A stretch of 32,900 nt of DNA from Bacillota bacterium (lineage in GTDB: Bacteria > Bacillota > Clostridia > Peptostreptococcales > Anaerovoracaceae). Numbering within the stretch: the stretch's first letter is position 1; each line of letters starts with the position of its first letter. A program made the translations under genes and the position numbers. Shown here one piece after another: positions 1-8,054 of the stretch. The notes under the pieces were generated by a model, which worked only from the letters and a program-made list of their open reading frames with translations, was not told the origin of the DNA and ran no database searches. The stretch covers positions 1-32,900 of the forward strand of contig JAQYCQ010000014.1 of the NCBI GenBank assembly GCA_028724585.1, in the 5' to 3' direction.

Positions 1-32
1 CTGTCGTTTTCCGTTCTTCTTAAGCTGCTCAT
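1..32 (-). CDS. N-terminal fragment of a divergent gene cut by the window edge
   Basis: Reading leftwards from position 32 there is an ATG followed by ten open codons (MSSLRRTEND) up to the edge. A GGAGG lies 7 bases upstream of the ATG (complement of 40-44), an ideal Shine-Dalgarno placement. This is the only basis for the call. Too little protein is present to recognise a family. The gene would be divergent from the SLH protein gene, sharing the 33-238 intergenic space. Confidence 0.5.
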   Translation of the reverse strand, partial: MSSLRRTEND

Positions 33-186
33 TTTGTATCCTCCATAGTCATGATCCGGAGAAGGTCGTATTGGCTTCCCCTGATTATTTTATTGGAATT
101 ATGGCAGCGTTTGAATGTACGTGTTATTTACCGTTTACGTCGAATGGGTGTCTGCCGTGGTTTTTTACGGTTTTATGCGGGCTGAG

Positions 187-206
187 GTTAGTCAACTATA
201 ACTAAC
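187..206. promoter_or_regulatory. Inverted repeat upstream of the SLH/FMN gene
   Basis: GTTAGT (187-192) and ACTAAC (201-206) form a perfect 6-bp inverted repeat with an 8-bp spacer. It ends about 30 bp before the start codon of the SLH/FMN gene. It could be an operator or a small hairpin in the 5' leader. No clear -35/-10 pair was found around it. The rest of 33-238 shows nothing else I can support. Confidence 0.35.
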
Positions 207-238
207 AATTTTTTAATTTTGGAAGGAGAGTGCAGGTA

Positions 239-3200
239 ATGCGAAAACGGATCTTACCTTTCCTGCTGAGCGCGGCTATGACAGTCAGCCTCATGCCTTA
301 TACCGCGTTTGCGGCAGACTCGGGGCAGCAGTACCAGGATGGAACGTATGAAGCAGTTTCTACACAAGGATTTGGTGGAAAAAAGAATCCGGTAAAAGTA
401 AAGGTTACTATTAAAGACGGCAGGATCACAGGATTGGAAAGCCCTGAACATAAGGGTGAATCTTACTGGGATACACAGGATGTTGATTCTTTACTGAAGA
501 AAATCGTAGGTACTGACAATAATATCGATGCTGTCATGAAAGGCCTTAATGTAGAAGGCGGGATCGACGGTGTTACGGGAGCTACTTACAGCAGCACTGC
601 AGTAGTAGATGCCACACAGAAGGCGATAGAACAGGCGAAAGTCACAGATCAGTCCGATAAAGATGATTCGGAGCCTGCTGAGGTTCATCGCGCGACCGGC
701 GCGCTGTATAATAACAGCTATATAGGTTACGCGGAGAAAGTACCTTATGACAATACTTTTGTAGATCCTGATCTGACATATACGGTCGATAAAAACGGCG
801 ATTATGTTTTCACGATGAAGATAAAGCCGGCTGAAGATGTAAAAGTCAGCAAGTGGGACGACAGGACCATGGATTTTACCGCCGATGATTTTGAGGGCGT
901 CAGATATTCTCAGCCTGCCACATATAAGAGCGGCGCAATGAAACTGATAGAGGATAAGGACGGAATAAAGACATTCCAGTTCACTATGTCGGCTGAAGAT
1001 ATGCCTTATCTTACGGAACACGCGATGGCGTTTGCCCTGACTTTCGAGACTACAGCAGAGAAGCAGAAGGAGTTGGGAAGCCTTTCGCCGATCAGCTGCT
1101 ATATGGGTATTGAATTAGCTGATGCCGCGGATGATACTTCTGATGATGAAACGACGGGTGAGTATGTTCTCATGAACATCCCTTACGATGAGTTCTACGC
1201 GGCTGAGGTCGATAAAGACGGCGTTGACGCTGTAACTTCAGCGACTCTGAACGGCAAAGCAAGGAATGAGAATGTCAACGGAGCTTCCTATCACAGAAGT
1301 GAAGAGGCTGTTTCGACAGAGGGTATCGCCGGCAGTATCTATCCGGTAAAAATCTCCGATCCTTCTGTGCTGGATACGCTGAAGGCTAAGGGTGCTGTGG
1401 AAGTTACTGATGCCGATACACTTTCTTATGAAATGACAGCCAGAGGAAAGACGTCTACAGTAAACCTCAGCGGCGCGGAGGTGCTGGCGGAGAGGCCGGA
1501 TTATTCATATTATGTTCTGGACAAGGCGCCGGCTTCATATAAGGAACTGACCGTCGCGGAGGACGGAACAGTTTCCTTCAGTGAGACTAAGGATAAGGCA
1601 GCCGAAGGCACGGCAGAAGGCAGCGTTAAGGTCGGCGGATTCCATACTGATATAGAGATTCCGCTCACTTTAAAGGACGCTGACGGAAACAAGGCAGCAG
1701 CTGATCCTGACGATGTCAGCGGTGTTGTGATCACAGCTGATAACGGCAAAAAGTATGCCCTGCACCATGTAGTAAATATCTGGAGAGGCAGCGAGATTGG
1801 CTGGAACATCAGCGATATCGAACTTAACGGCGGCAAGGTCACCAATATCCGCTACTACATGAAGGACGGCTCTGTTGTGGATTACAAGGCAGACCTTGAG
1901 ATTTCCGACGCGGGCTATGTTCTCATGAACATCCCGTACAATGATTTCTACAAGGCTGAGCTCAGTGAAGGTTCTCCTGCTGTAGACGCTGTAACATCAG
2001 CTACGAAGAAGAAGCCGCTGAATAAGGGCCTCGCTGGCGGCAGCTATCACAAGAACGCGGACGGCTCTGATATTTCAGGTGTAACTTATCCGGTATTAGT
2101 AACAGATATGTCCCTTCTCAAGGGTTATACAGCTGTCGACAAGGAAGACGCCCTCTTCAACAACGATGATTACGCTTACATGAAGCTGGACACAAAACCG
2201 GCTAAGTACAAGACACTTACTGCCGGCGAAGATGGAGCACTGTCATTCTCAAAGACCGGCGGAAGAGCAACGGCTATAAAGGACGCTAAAGCTAAGATCA
2301 ATACAAATGACCATCATGTTGATATCGCGATCAACCTGTCCGGAACTACGACTACGGACGCCAAGGGCAATACTGTCGGTGTGGCTCTGGGTGACACTGT
2401 CAGCGCTGTAGTTGTAAAGACTGACGAGGGCAAGACCTACGGTCTCCAGCATCTTACAAACATCTGGCGCGGAACAAGCCTGGGCTTCCATGATGGTGAA
2501 GATCTTGCAAAAGTCCGCGGACATAAGATCACAAATATTACGATCTATACTCAGGACGCGGTATATTCATATGACCTCAATGCTGCAGAGGATGGAACAG
2601 CTCAGGGAGTTTATGTGCCGCTGAAGGCAGAGGCTTCTCTGAATGTTGAGGGCGCTGAAACAGCAGCGGGTACTACAGGCGGAAAACTTACCGGTCAGCT
2701 GCCTGACGATTTCGCTCCGGAATATTCAGCTAATATCGAAGGCAGCCAGGTTACAAACGATAACGGCAGCCTGACAATCACTTATCCTAAGGATGTTCTT
2801 CCGGGACAGTACACTGTAACAGTAAAAGATAAGAATGGAACTTACCAGGATATCACAGCAAACTTCGTGCTGAGCAGCAAGGATATGCCTGCGGCATACA
2901 ATGGAGACAACAAGGCTCCGGCTCTCGAAGCGGCAGAAGGCGCTGCGGACGATGCTTTCGCAAACTATATAAAGAATATCAATAAGGTTACAGTCGACGG
3001 CGTTGATTACAAGACAGGTCACCACGGAACGACTATCGTAAAGAAGGACGGTTCGCTCGATCTGGAGGTTAAGGATTCCAAGGGAAACAAGATCCTCGAT
3101 CCTTCTAAGTCACATAAGGTGGTTGTAAACGCTACGGGATACACAGTGCCTCTCGAATTTACTGTAGCTGAGTCTGAAAAAATTGATAATGGTTCAGACG

Positions 3201-4048
3201 GCTCGAGTGCAGCTCCTGTAAGACACAAGATCACAGTATCTGAAGCTGAGAACGGAACTGTTTCCACAAGGCCTGAGACAGCGAATAAGGGAACAAAGGT
3301 AACAGTTACAGCCAAGGCAAACGGCGGCTATGAAGTCGACGCAGTTACAGTTAAGGACGCTGAAGGCAAGGACGTTGCTGTAGAAGGCGGAAACGGAACA
3401 TATACTTTCGATATGCCGGACAGCGATGTTACAGTAACCGCTGCATTCAAGAAGGTTAAGGAGACTAAGCCTGATGAAGAAACAAAGCCTGAGATCAAGC
3501 AGACTTTCGATGACGTAGCTCCTGGCGCATGGTACTTCAACGCTGTAGAAAACGTCGCTAAGAAGGGCCTTATGGTCGGAACAGGCGACAGGATCTTCTC
3601 ACCTGACATGAACGTCAGCAGAGCAATGATCGCGACTATCGTCTACAACATGGAAGGCAGGCCTGTTGCGACAAAGTCAGCAGGATTCACAGATGTCCCT
3701 GACGGCCAGTGGTACACAGACGCCGTTAACTGGGCAGCAGAGAACGGAATCGTAGTCGGATTCGGCAACGGCAAGTTCGGCCCAACTCAGGACATCACTC
3801 GTGAGCAGTTCGCAATGATCCTCTACAAGTACGCTCAGAAGAAGGGCATCGCTCAGGACATCCAGGGCGGAATCGACAGCTTCAAGGACGCCGCAAGCGT
3901 ATCAGACTGGGCTAAGGAAGCCGTAGCATGGGCTGTAAACAGCAAGGTTATGGCAGGCAGCGACGATATGCTGAACCCTCAGGGCACAGCTACAAGAGCA
4001 CAGGCTGCCCAGCTTATAACTGCTTTCGGAGACATCAAGGCAAAATAA
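239..4048 (+). CDS. Large secreted SLH-domain protein with FMN-binding domain and two repeat modules
   Basis: The start chosen is ATG 239, ten bases after AAGGAG; an in-frame GTG at 230 lies inside the ribosome binding site. Residues below count from the GTG, so subtract 3 for the ATG. Residues 4-29 are a Sec signal peptide (MRKR, hydrophobic core, TAFAA). Residues 36-136 resemble an FMN-binding domain ending in DGVTGAT (113-119), which fits the DxxS/TGAT motif whose Thr is flavinylated by ApbE. Two homologous modules start with YVLMNIPY at 312 and 563 and each contain DAVTSAT (333-339, 586-592). Each is followed by a beta-rich stretch with a shared NIWRG motif. Residues 999-1075 look like a divergent InlB-type repeat ending in MPDSDVTVTAAF. 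Three SLH motifs (about 1091, 1152 and 1218 to the end) anchor the protein to the wall. The likely role is an extracellular surface flavoprotein; the substrate is unknown. Confidence 0.88.
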   Translation: MRKRILPFLLSAAMTVSLMPYTAFAADSGQQYQDGTYEAVSTQGFGGKKNPVKVKVTIKDGRITGLESPEHKGESYWDTQDVDSLLKKIVGTDNNIDAVMKGLNVEGGIDGVTGATYSSTAVVDATQKAIEQAKVTDQSDKDDSEPAEVHRATGALYNNSYIGYAEKVPYDNTFVDPDLTYTVDKNGDYVFTMKIKPAEDVKVSKWDDRTMDFTADDFEGVRYSQPATYKSGAMKLIEDKDGIKTFQFTMSAEDMPYLTEHAMAFALTFETTAEKQKELGSLSPISCYMGIELADAADDTSDDETTGEYVLMNIPYDEFYAAEVDKDGVDAVTSATLNGKARNENVNGASYHRSEEAVSTEGIAGSIYPVKISDPSVLDTLKAKGAVEVTDADTLSYEMTARGKTSTVNLSGAEVLAERPDYSYYVLDKAPASYKELTVAEDGTVSFSETKDKAAEGTAEGSVKVGGFHTDIEIPLTLKDADGNKAAADPDDVSGVVITADNGKKYALHHVVNIWRGSEIGWNISDIELNGGKVTNIRYYMKDGSVVDYKADLEISDAGYVLMNIPYNDFYKAELSEGSPAVDAVTSATKKKPLNKGLAGGSYHKNADGSDISGVTYPVLVTDMSLLKGYTAVDKEDALFNNDDYAYMKLDTKPAKYKTLTAGEDGALSFSKTGGRATAIKDAKAKINTNDHHVDIAINLSGTTTTDAKGNTVGVALGDTVSAVVVKTDEGKTYGLQHLTNIWRGTSLGFHDGEDLAKVRGHKITNITIYTQDAVYSYDLNAAEDGTAQGVYVPLKAEASLNVEGAETAAGTTGGKLTGQLPDDFAPEYSANIEGSQVTNDNGSLTITYPKDVLPGQYTVTVKDKNGTYQDITANFVLSSKDMPAAYNGDNKAPALEAAEGAADDAFANYIKNINKVTVDGVDYKTGHHGTTIVKKDGSLDLEVKDSKGNKILDPSKSHKVVVNATGYTVPLEFTVAESEKIDNGSDGSSAAPVRHKITVSEAENGTVSTRPETANKGTKVTVTAKANGGYEVDAVTVKDAEGKDVAVEGGNGTYTFDMPDSDVTVTAAFKKVKETKPDEETKPEIKQTFDDVAPGAWYFNAVENVAKKGLMVGTGDRIFSPDMNVSRAMIATIVYNMEGRPVATKSAGFTDVPDGQWYTDAVNWAAENGIVVGFGNGKFGPTQDITREQFAMILYKYAQKKGIAQDIQGGIDSFKDAASVSDWAKEAVAWAVNSKVMAGSDDMLNPQGTATRAQAAQLITAFGDIKAK

Positions 4049-4096
4049 GCTGAATGATAAAAGCAATCGAAAAGATCGTAGATAACTGAAAACAAG

Positions 4097-4141
4097 ACGG
4101 GTGGGATCCAGCGATCCTGCCCGTTTTTCTTTAGCTGCTAT
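4097..4141 (+). terminator. Rho-independent terminator after the SLH protein gene
   Basis: A 12-bp stem (ACGGGTGGGATC with GATCCTGCCCGT, two G-T wobbles) closes a 4-base loop and is followed by TTTTTCTTT. It lies about 50 bp after the stop codon. Confidence 0.85.
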
Positions 4142-4171
4142 ATAGAATCATATCCGCTTTTTCAGCGATAG

Positions 4172-4201
4172 GACCGCTCCGCGGACAGCCGCCTGACGGC
4201 G
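4172..4201 (+). repeat. Dispersed palindromic repeat, two-hairpin copy
   Basis: GACCGCTCCGCGGAC (4172-4186) is a near-perfect palindrome with a TCC centre. It is followed directly by A plus a second hairpin, GCCG-CCTGA-CGGC. The full 30 bases match 9206-9235 at 29 of 30 positions. Other family members are at 6358, 9278, 10700, 16705, 27758, 27777 and 30269. Confidence 0.8.
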
Positions 4202-4318
4202 TTGCGTGAGAACGAAAACGACCTGCTCAGTTATGCTAAGAGCCGAGAGAAAGCGGAGGTTAAAGAAATTTTACTTGCTGCTTTCGAAATGACCAAAGAC
4301 GATGTATTGCCGGACTAA
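4202..4318 (+). pseudogene. Possible 3' remnant of a degraded gene
   Basis: An open frame with protein-like composition (ENDLLSYAKSREKAEVKEIL, then LAAFEMTKDDVLPD) runs into TAA at 4316-4318. There is no ribosome binding site. Going upstream in this frame it passes through the palindromic repeat and meets a stop at 4169-4171. It reads like the C-terminal end of a lost gene, with the repeat marking the breakpoint. I do not recognise the family. Confidence 0.35.
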
Positions 4319-4331
4319 AACCAGAAATAAC

Positions 4332-4398
4332 CGGAAGTATATTGTAAACATGCGGAAATATTAGCTTATTATTTCCGATTGTTTTGACTCTATTTCCG
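4332..4398. promoter_or_regulatory. Four-half-site symmetric operator candidate
   Basis: Four 8-bp half-sites are present: CGGAAGTA (4332-4339), CGGAAATA (4353-4360), TATTTCCG (4370-4377) and TATTTCCG (4391-4398). The first pair points one way and the second pair the other. Centre-to-centre spacings are 21, 17 and 21 bp, so the array is symmetric about 4365 and each pair is two helical turns apart. The last half-site sits between the -35 and -10 boxes of the promoter for the gene at 4440. The protein encoded there begins with a helix-turn-helix, so autoregulation is a reasonable inference. Confidence 0.6.
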
Positions 4399-4412
4399 GT
4401 TAGCGGTACAAT
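4384..4412 (+). promoter_or_regulatory. Sigma-A promoter for the HTH/AAA-ATPase-like gene
   Basis: TTGACT (4384-4389) is separated by exactly 17 bp from TACAAT (4407-4412). The downstream start codon is at 4440, giving a leader of about 20 bases. The spacer contains one half-site of the adjacent operator array. Confidence 0.75.
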
Positions 4413-4439
4413 ATTTCTGAAAGAAACAGAGGTGAACGA

Positions 4440-6311
4440 ATGGAAAAATACATTGGGACAAAAGAAGCAGCCGCACTGCTAAATTTATCTATGAGGCGAG
4501 TTGTCGGTTTGTGTCAGGCGGGAGAATTTCAAGGGGCTGTACAAAAAAACAAACGATGGCAGATCCCTGTAGAGTCTGTTCGAGATCTTGCTTCAAAACG
4601 AAATACCGTTCTAGATAAGCAGGAGTTAAGACCATGTGCTGTCGGGAATACATCGTATGTTGATGTTTCCAGCGACTGTTACTATGTAGACAAGACGCTT
4701 CTGGTTAAAGAACTTATCGATGACCGCAGCATGGTCACTTTGTTTACCCGCCCCAGACGTTTCGGGAAAACACTTGCCATCAATATGCTGAAAACGTATT
4801 TTGAGATCAGCGACAGAGACACATCTGTTTATTTTCAGGATAAAGCCATCTGGCAGTGTGGGAAAAGATATCAGGAACAGCAGGGAAGATACCCGGTGAT
4901 CTTCCTGACATTTAAGGACATAAAATATGATACATGGGAAGATTGTCAGGAGGCGATCCGGATCATCTTATGTGACGAATATCGCCGTCATACGGAATTG
5001 GCGAGCAGTACATATCTTGATGATGTAGACAAAGAATACTATCGGCGTATGTCTCAGGGAGCCTTGAGTAATGTAGAGTACAGCCGCGCACTTTTAAACC
5101 TGACCCATATGCTCCGCCGTCACTATCACGAAAGAGTCGTGATCCTGATCGATGAATACGATACACCCATACAGCAGGGATATCTGAAAGGTTATTACGA
5201 TGAAGTGATATCCTTTATGCGGATCCTCTTTTCCGGTGGTTTGAAGGACAACGAAGATCTGGCATTCGGAGTTTTAACAGGAATATTGCGGATATCAAAA
5301 GAAAATCTGTTCAGCGGTCTGAACAACCTGGTTGTTAATACAGTTCTGGATGATAAATACAGCACATATTTCGGTTTTACAGAAGATGAAGTGCTTGCAA
5401 TGGCAGAATATTATGGACGCAGTGACAGGATCACAGAGATCAGGGAATGGTATGACGGATATCGTTTTGGGGATACAGAGATATTTAATCCATGGTCGGT
5501 ATCAAGTTATTTCTATAATGACTGTATGCCTAAAAATTTCTGGGTCAACACCAGTGATAATAGAATTCTGCAGGAGATAATGCATCAGTTAACACCTGAA
5601 GTTGCAGATGAACTGCTTGGGTTGATGCAGGGGAAACACATTTCCTCACAGATCGATCCGGAGATGATCTATCCGAAGATCTCAGATGGGTCAGATGCAA
5701 TATTCAGCTTTCTTCTTCTTGCGGGATACCTCACTATTGATACTCAGCCACAGGAATCTGAACTCGGTACTTATGCTGAATTACGTCTCCCGAACAAGGA
5801 AATACAGAGAGTTTATACCTCGGAAATACTGTCATGGCTCAGGGACACAACAGGTGCAAATACGGTTGCATCGGTCCAAAAGGCACTATATACGAATGAT
5901 CCGAAACGATTGGAGATGGCTCTTCGTACATTCATGATGAATTGCATCAGCAGCTTTGACGGCGCAGCCGAAGGCTTTTACCATGGTATGACACTTGGAT
6001 TAACTGCTTCTCTTTCATCTTATTATAAGGTTAGCTCAAATCGAGAATCTGGAGAAGGCCGCTATGACTTGCAGCTCGAACCTTTGATAAAAACATTTCC
6101 AGGAATCATTATGGAATTCAAGGCAGCATCTGCTTCTGAAAAGGAAAAACTGCCGAATCTGGCAGATGAAGCACTACAGCAGATCGAGGATCGTGCCTAT
6201 AAAACAGAAATGAAAGAAAGAGGAATCAGCAATATCGTTAGTTACGGCATTGCCTTCGCGGGTAAAGAGGTGTGCGTAAAGATCGAAAAAAGGAATGTAA
6301 GTAATGGCTGA
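4440..6311 (+). CDS. HTH / AAA-ATPase-like / PD-(D/E)XK nuclease domain protein
   Basis: This is a 623-residue protein. Residues 1-60 resemble an excisionase/MerR-type helix-turn-helix (GTKEAAALLNLSMRRV, then KRWQIP). Residues 70-330 resemble the AAA-ATPase-like family found with PDDEXK_9 nuclease domains: a variant P-loop TRPRRFGKT (103-111) and Walker B-like VVILIDEYD with D238/E239. The C-terminus carries a nuclease-type core, GRYDL (D543) followed by IIMEFK (E559, K561). Such proteins are abundant in anaerobes, behave as accessory genes and have no established function; a role in mobile-element biology or defence is only inference. The N-terminal HTH is an addition to the common ATPase-nuclease architecture. 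The flanks are A/T-rich and repeat-bearing, consistent with an accessory insertion. Confidence 0.85.
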   Translation: MEKYIGTKEAAALLNLSMRRVVGLCQAGEFQGAVQKNKRWQIPVESVRDLASKRNTVLDKQELRPCAVGNTSYVDVSSDCYYVDKTLLVKELIDDRSMVTLFTRPRRFGKTLAINMLKTYFEISDRDTSVYFQDKAIWQCGKRYQEQQGRYPVIFLTFKDIKYDTWEDCQEAIRIILCDEYRRHTELASSTYLDDVDKEYYRRMSQGALSNVEYSRALLNLTHMLRRHYHERVVILIDEYDTPIQQGYLKGYYDEVISFMRILFSGGLKDNEDLAFGVLTGILRISKENLFSGLNNLVVNTVLDDKYSTYFGFTEDEVLAMAEYYGRSDRITEIREWYDGYRFGDTEIFNPWSVSSYFYNDCMPKNFWVNTSDNRILQEIMHQLTPEVADELLGLMQGKHISSQIDPEMIYPKISDGSDAIFSFLLLAGYLTIDTQPQESELGTYAELRLPNKEIQRVYTSEILSWLRDTTGANTVASVQKALYTNDPKRLEMALRTFMMNCISSFDGAAEGFYHGMTLGLTASLSSYYKVSSNRESGEGRYDLQLEPLIKTFPGIIMEFKAASASEKEKLPNLADEALQQIEDRAYKTEMKERGISNIVSYGIAFAGKEVCVKIEKRNVSNG

Positions 6312-6349
6312 TATGCGGCAGGAAAGGACTGCCATATATCAGCCGTTTT
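6306..6349 (+). terminator. Rho-independent terminator overlapping the stop of the ATPase-like gene
   Basis: A 16-bp stem with one mismatch (GGCTGATATGCGGCAG with CTGCCATATATCAGCC) is followed by GTTTTGCGTTTTC. The stem starts inside the last codons of the preceding gene. Confidence 0.75.
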
Positions 6350-6357
6350 GCGTTTTC

Positions 6358-6372
6358 GACCGCTCCGCGGAC
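6358..6372 (+). repeat. Dispersed palindromic repeat, single-hairpin copy
   Basis: This is an exact copy of GACCGCTCCGCGGAC directly downstream of a terminator. The second hairpin seen in other copies is not preserved here. Confidence 0.7.
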
Positions 6373-6381
6373 GAGTGCCTG

Positions 6382-6390
6382 TGATATAAT
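6382..6390 (+). promoter_or_regulatory. Extended -10 promoter for the GNAT gene
   Basis: TGATATAAT is a perfect TGN-TATAAT extended -10 element. No good -35 lies 17 bp upstream, as is usual for this class. It is about 75 bp before the GNAT start codon. Confidence 0.4.
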
Positions 6391-6465
6391 AATCGAAATT
6401 CATAAGAAAAAAGAGCAGCATATAATGAATTTCACGGAAGACCACAGAAAAGGAGATACAGGCGG

Positions 6466-6993
6466 ATGAAGATAAGAAAGACCACTGAGCAGGATCTCGC
6501 AAGGGTGATGGAGATATATGCGTACGCGAGGAATTTTATGGCGGAGCATGGTAATCCGAACCAGTGGGGACCGACAAGCTGGCCTCCGGAATCGCTGATA
6601 CGTAAAGATATCGAGAATGGCAGAAGCTATGTGTGCGTAAACGCTGATGGCAGAGTCATCGGCGTTTTCTATTATACTCAGGGCGCGGACGCCGAGCCGA
6701 ATTATCGGGAAATACTAAATGGAGCGTGGACCGACAACAGCCCTTACGGCGTCGTGCACAGGATCGCAGGCGACGGCTCAGAAAAAGGCATCGGTACTTT
6801 CTGCCTTAACTGGGCATATAGCAAGTGCGGCCATCTCCGCATAGATACTCACGGCGACAACTTCGTCATGCAGAACCTGCTGAAAAAGCTGGGCTTCGTC
6901 CACTGCGGCACGGTCTATGTGGAAGAAGACGATTACCCGAGGCTGGGGTATGAGAAGACGGGGAATACAGGAGCGGGGAGCGAATCATGCTGA
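6466..6993 (+). CDS. GNAT-family N-acetyltransferase
   Basis: This 175-residue protein has the GNAT fold order. The N-terminal strand-helix (MKIRKTTEQDLARVMEIY) is followed by a central strand (VIGVFYYTQG), the acetyl-CoA-binding loop RIAGDGSEKGIG near residues 105-116, and a C-terminal NFVMQNLLKKLGF motif. It would transfer an acetyl group from acetyl-CoA to an amine; the substrate is not predictable. A purine-rich AAGGAGATACAGG lies just before the ATG. The stop codon overlaps the start of the next gene by 7 bp, so the two are probably translationally coupled. Confidence 0.85.
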   Translation: MKIRKTTEQDLARVMEIYAYARNFMAEHGNPNQWGPTSWPPESLIRKDIENGRSYVCVNADGRVIGVFYYTQGADAEPNYREILNGAWTDNSPYGVVHRIAGDGSEKGIGTFCLNWAYSKCGHLRIDTHGDNFVMQNLLKKLGFVHCGTVYVEEDDYPRLGYEKTGNTGAGSESC

Positions 6994-7913
6994 TCGCCCA
7001 GTATTTTGTCGAATTTATTTTTTACAGCTTTCTCGGGTGGATCTGGGAATCGATCTACTGCACGTCTAAACAGCACCGCTGGCAGGACAGGGGATTTCTG
7101 TTCGGACCGATCTGTCCGATATACGGCTTTTGCGTAGTAGGGGCGTCCATACTTTTCAGGTATGTGCCGGGTACATCTGATCCGGATCTGCCGCTGTGGG
7201 CGGTCTTCCTCATATGCGTGGTCGGGAGCGCTGTCGCTGAGCTTTCGACTTCCATAGTGCTGGAGAAGAGATTCCACGCGCGCTGGTGGGACTATAGTGA
7301 TCTGCCGCTGAACTTCCACGGACGGATATGCCTGCCGGTGAGTCTCTGCTTTGGAGCCGCCGGCGTGGCTATCGTAAAATATCTGCTGCCGCTGGTCGCT
7401 GACGCGCATCAGGTCCTGCCGGGACTTGCCTACGAGGGGATCGCCCTGGGCTTTGCTATCCTGTTCGGCGCTGATTACGCGCTTACAAAAGCCAGCCTGA
7501 CTGCGCTGCTGTCGGATATAGAGTCTGTCCACAGGGAATTCAATGACAGGGCAGAGGAAACATATGAACGTATCCAGCAGGCTCCGGAGCTCATCAGTGA
7601 AAGCATCGGGGAGAAGAAAGCAGAGATCAGGGAGTCCGCGGCGGAGCGCCGTGAACGCTTAGAGGAACACAGGAACGAGATCGGACAGTCGATACAGGAG
7701 CATATAGAGGAAAGGCGGGATGTATCCGAACAGAGCAGGAAGCTTCAGTCTATCGCTGCCCGCCACGCGAAAGAGCTTCCGTCCGGTCAGCGCCGCGCCC
7801 TGAGGAACATAGTTTCATTCCATTATGACGAGAGCCGCAGATTAGAAGGCAGGACAGCCGGCGACCATCTTAAAGAAGCGCTTAAAAAGCTGGAGGAAAA
7901 GAAAGCCGAGTAA
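6987..7913 (+). CDS. CmpB-type putative ABC transporter permease with long charged C-terminal tail
   Basis: This is a 308-residue integral membrane protein of the family annotated as putative ABC transporter permease (ABC_trans_CmpB). The first 170 residues contain about five hydrophobic segments and the family signatures FLGWIWES (15-22), GFLFGPICPIYG and WWDYSDLPLNFHGRICL. The family name is historical; no transport substrate or partner ATPase is evident here. From about residue 175 to the end the sequence is highly charged and helical (many Glu, Arg and Lys), probably a cytoplasmic coiled coil. It overlaps the GNAT gene upstream by 7 bp. Confidence 0.85.
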   Translation: MLIAQYFVEFIFYSFLGWIWESIYCTSKQHRWQDRGFLFGPICPIYGFCVVGASILFRYVPGTSDPDLPLWAVFLICVVGSAVAELSTSIVLEKRFHARWWDYSDLPLNFHGRICLPVSLCFGAAGVAIVKYLLPLVADAHQVLPGLAYEGIALGFAILFGADYALTKASLTALLSDIESVHREFNDRAEETYERIQQAPELISESIGEKKAEIRESAAERRERLEEHRNEIGQSIQEHIEERRDVSEQSRKLQSIAARHAKELPSGQRRALRNIVSFHYDESRRLEGRTAGDHLKEALKKLEEKKAE

Positions 7914-7936
7914 AGGAATATTGATATGATTATCCA

Positions 7937-7945
7937 TGGTATAAT
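7937..7945 (+). promoter_or_regulatory. Extended -10 promoter ahead of the mini-ORF and XRE gene
   Basis: TGGTATAAT matches the TGN-TATAAT extended -10 consensus and lies about 47 bp upstream of the mini-ORF start. A TTGATA lies only 13 bp upstream, too close to serve as a standard -35. Confidence 0.45.
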
Positions 7946-7991
7946 CTTTCTGACAATAATTCATGAGCAGGACCGTGTAAAGGAGAATCAT

Positions 7992-8051
7992 ATGTTAGAG
8001 ATCGGAACAAAGGCTGCTGACAATCCGCAGCAGATGCTGGAGGCTCTGTAG
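7992..8051 (+). CDS. 19-residue mini-ORF upstream of the XRE gene
   Basis: ATG at 7992 is preceded by AAAGGAG with a 6-base spacer, the best ribosome binding site in this neighbourhood. The peptide is MLEIGTKAADNPQQMLEAL and stops with TAG. Only three bases separate the stop from the ATG of the XRE gene, which has no site of its own, so re-initiation or coupling is likely. The first residues resemble the N-terminus of bacterioferritin-comigratory peroxiredoxins (typically MLEIGTKAPDF), but the similarity ends after about ten residues. It may be a leader peptide or the remnant of a truncated peroxiredoxin gene. Confidence 0.5.
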   Translation: MLEIGTKAADNPQQMLEAL

Positions 8052-8054
8052 GCA

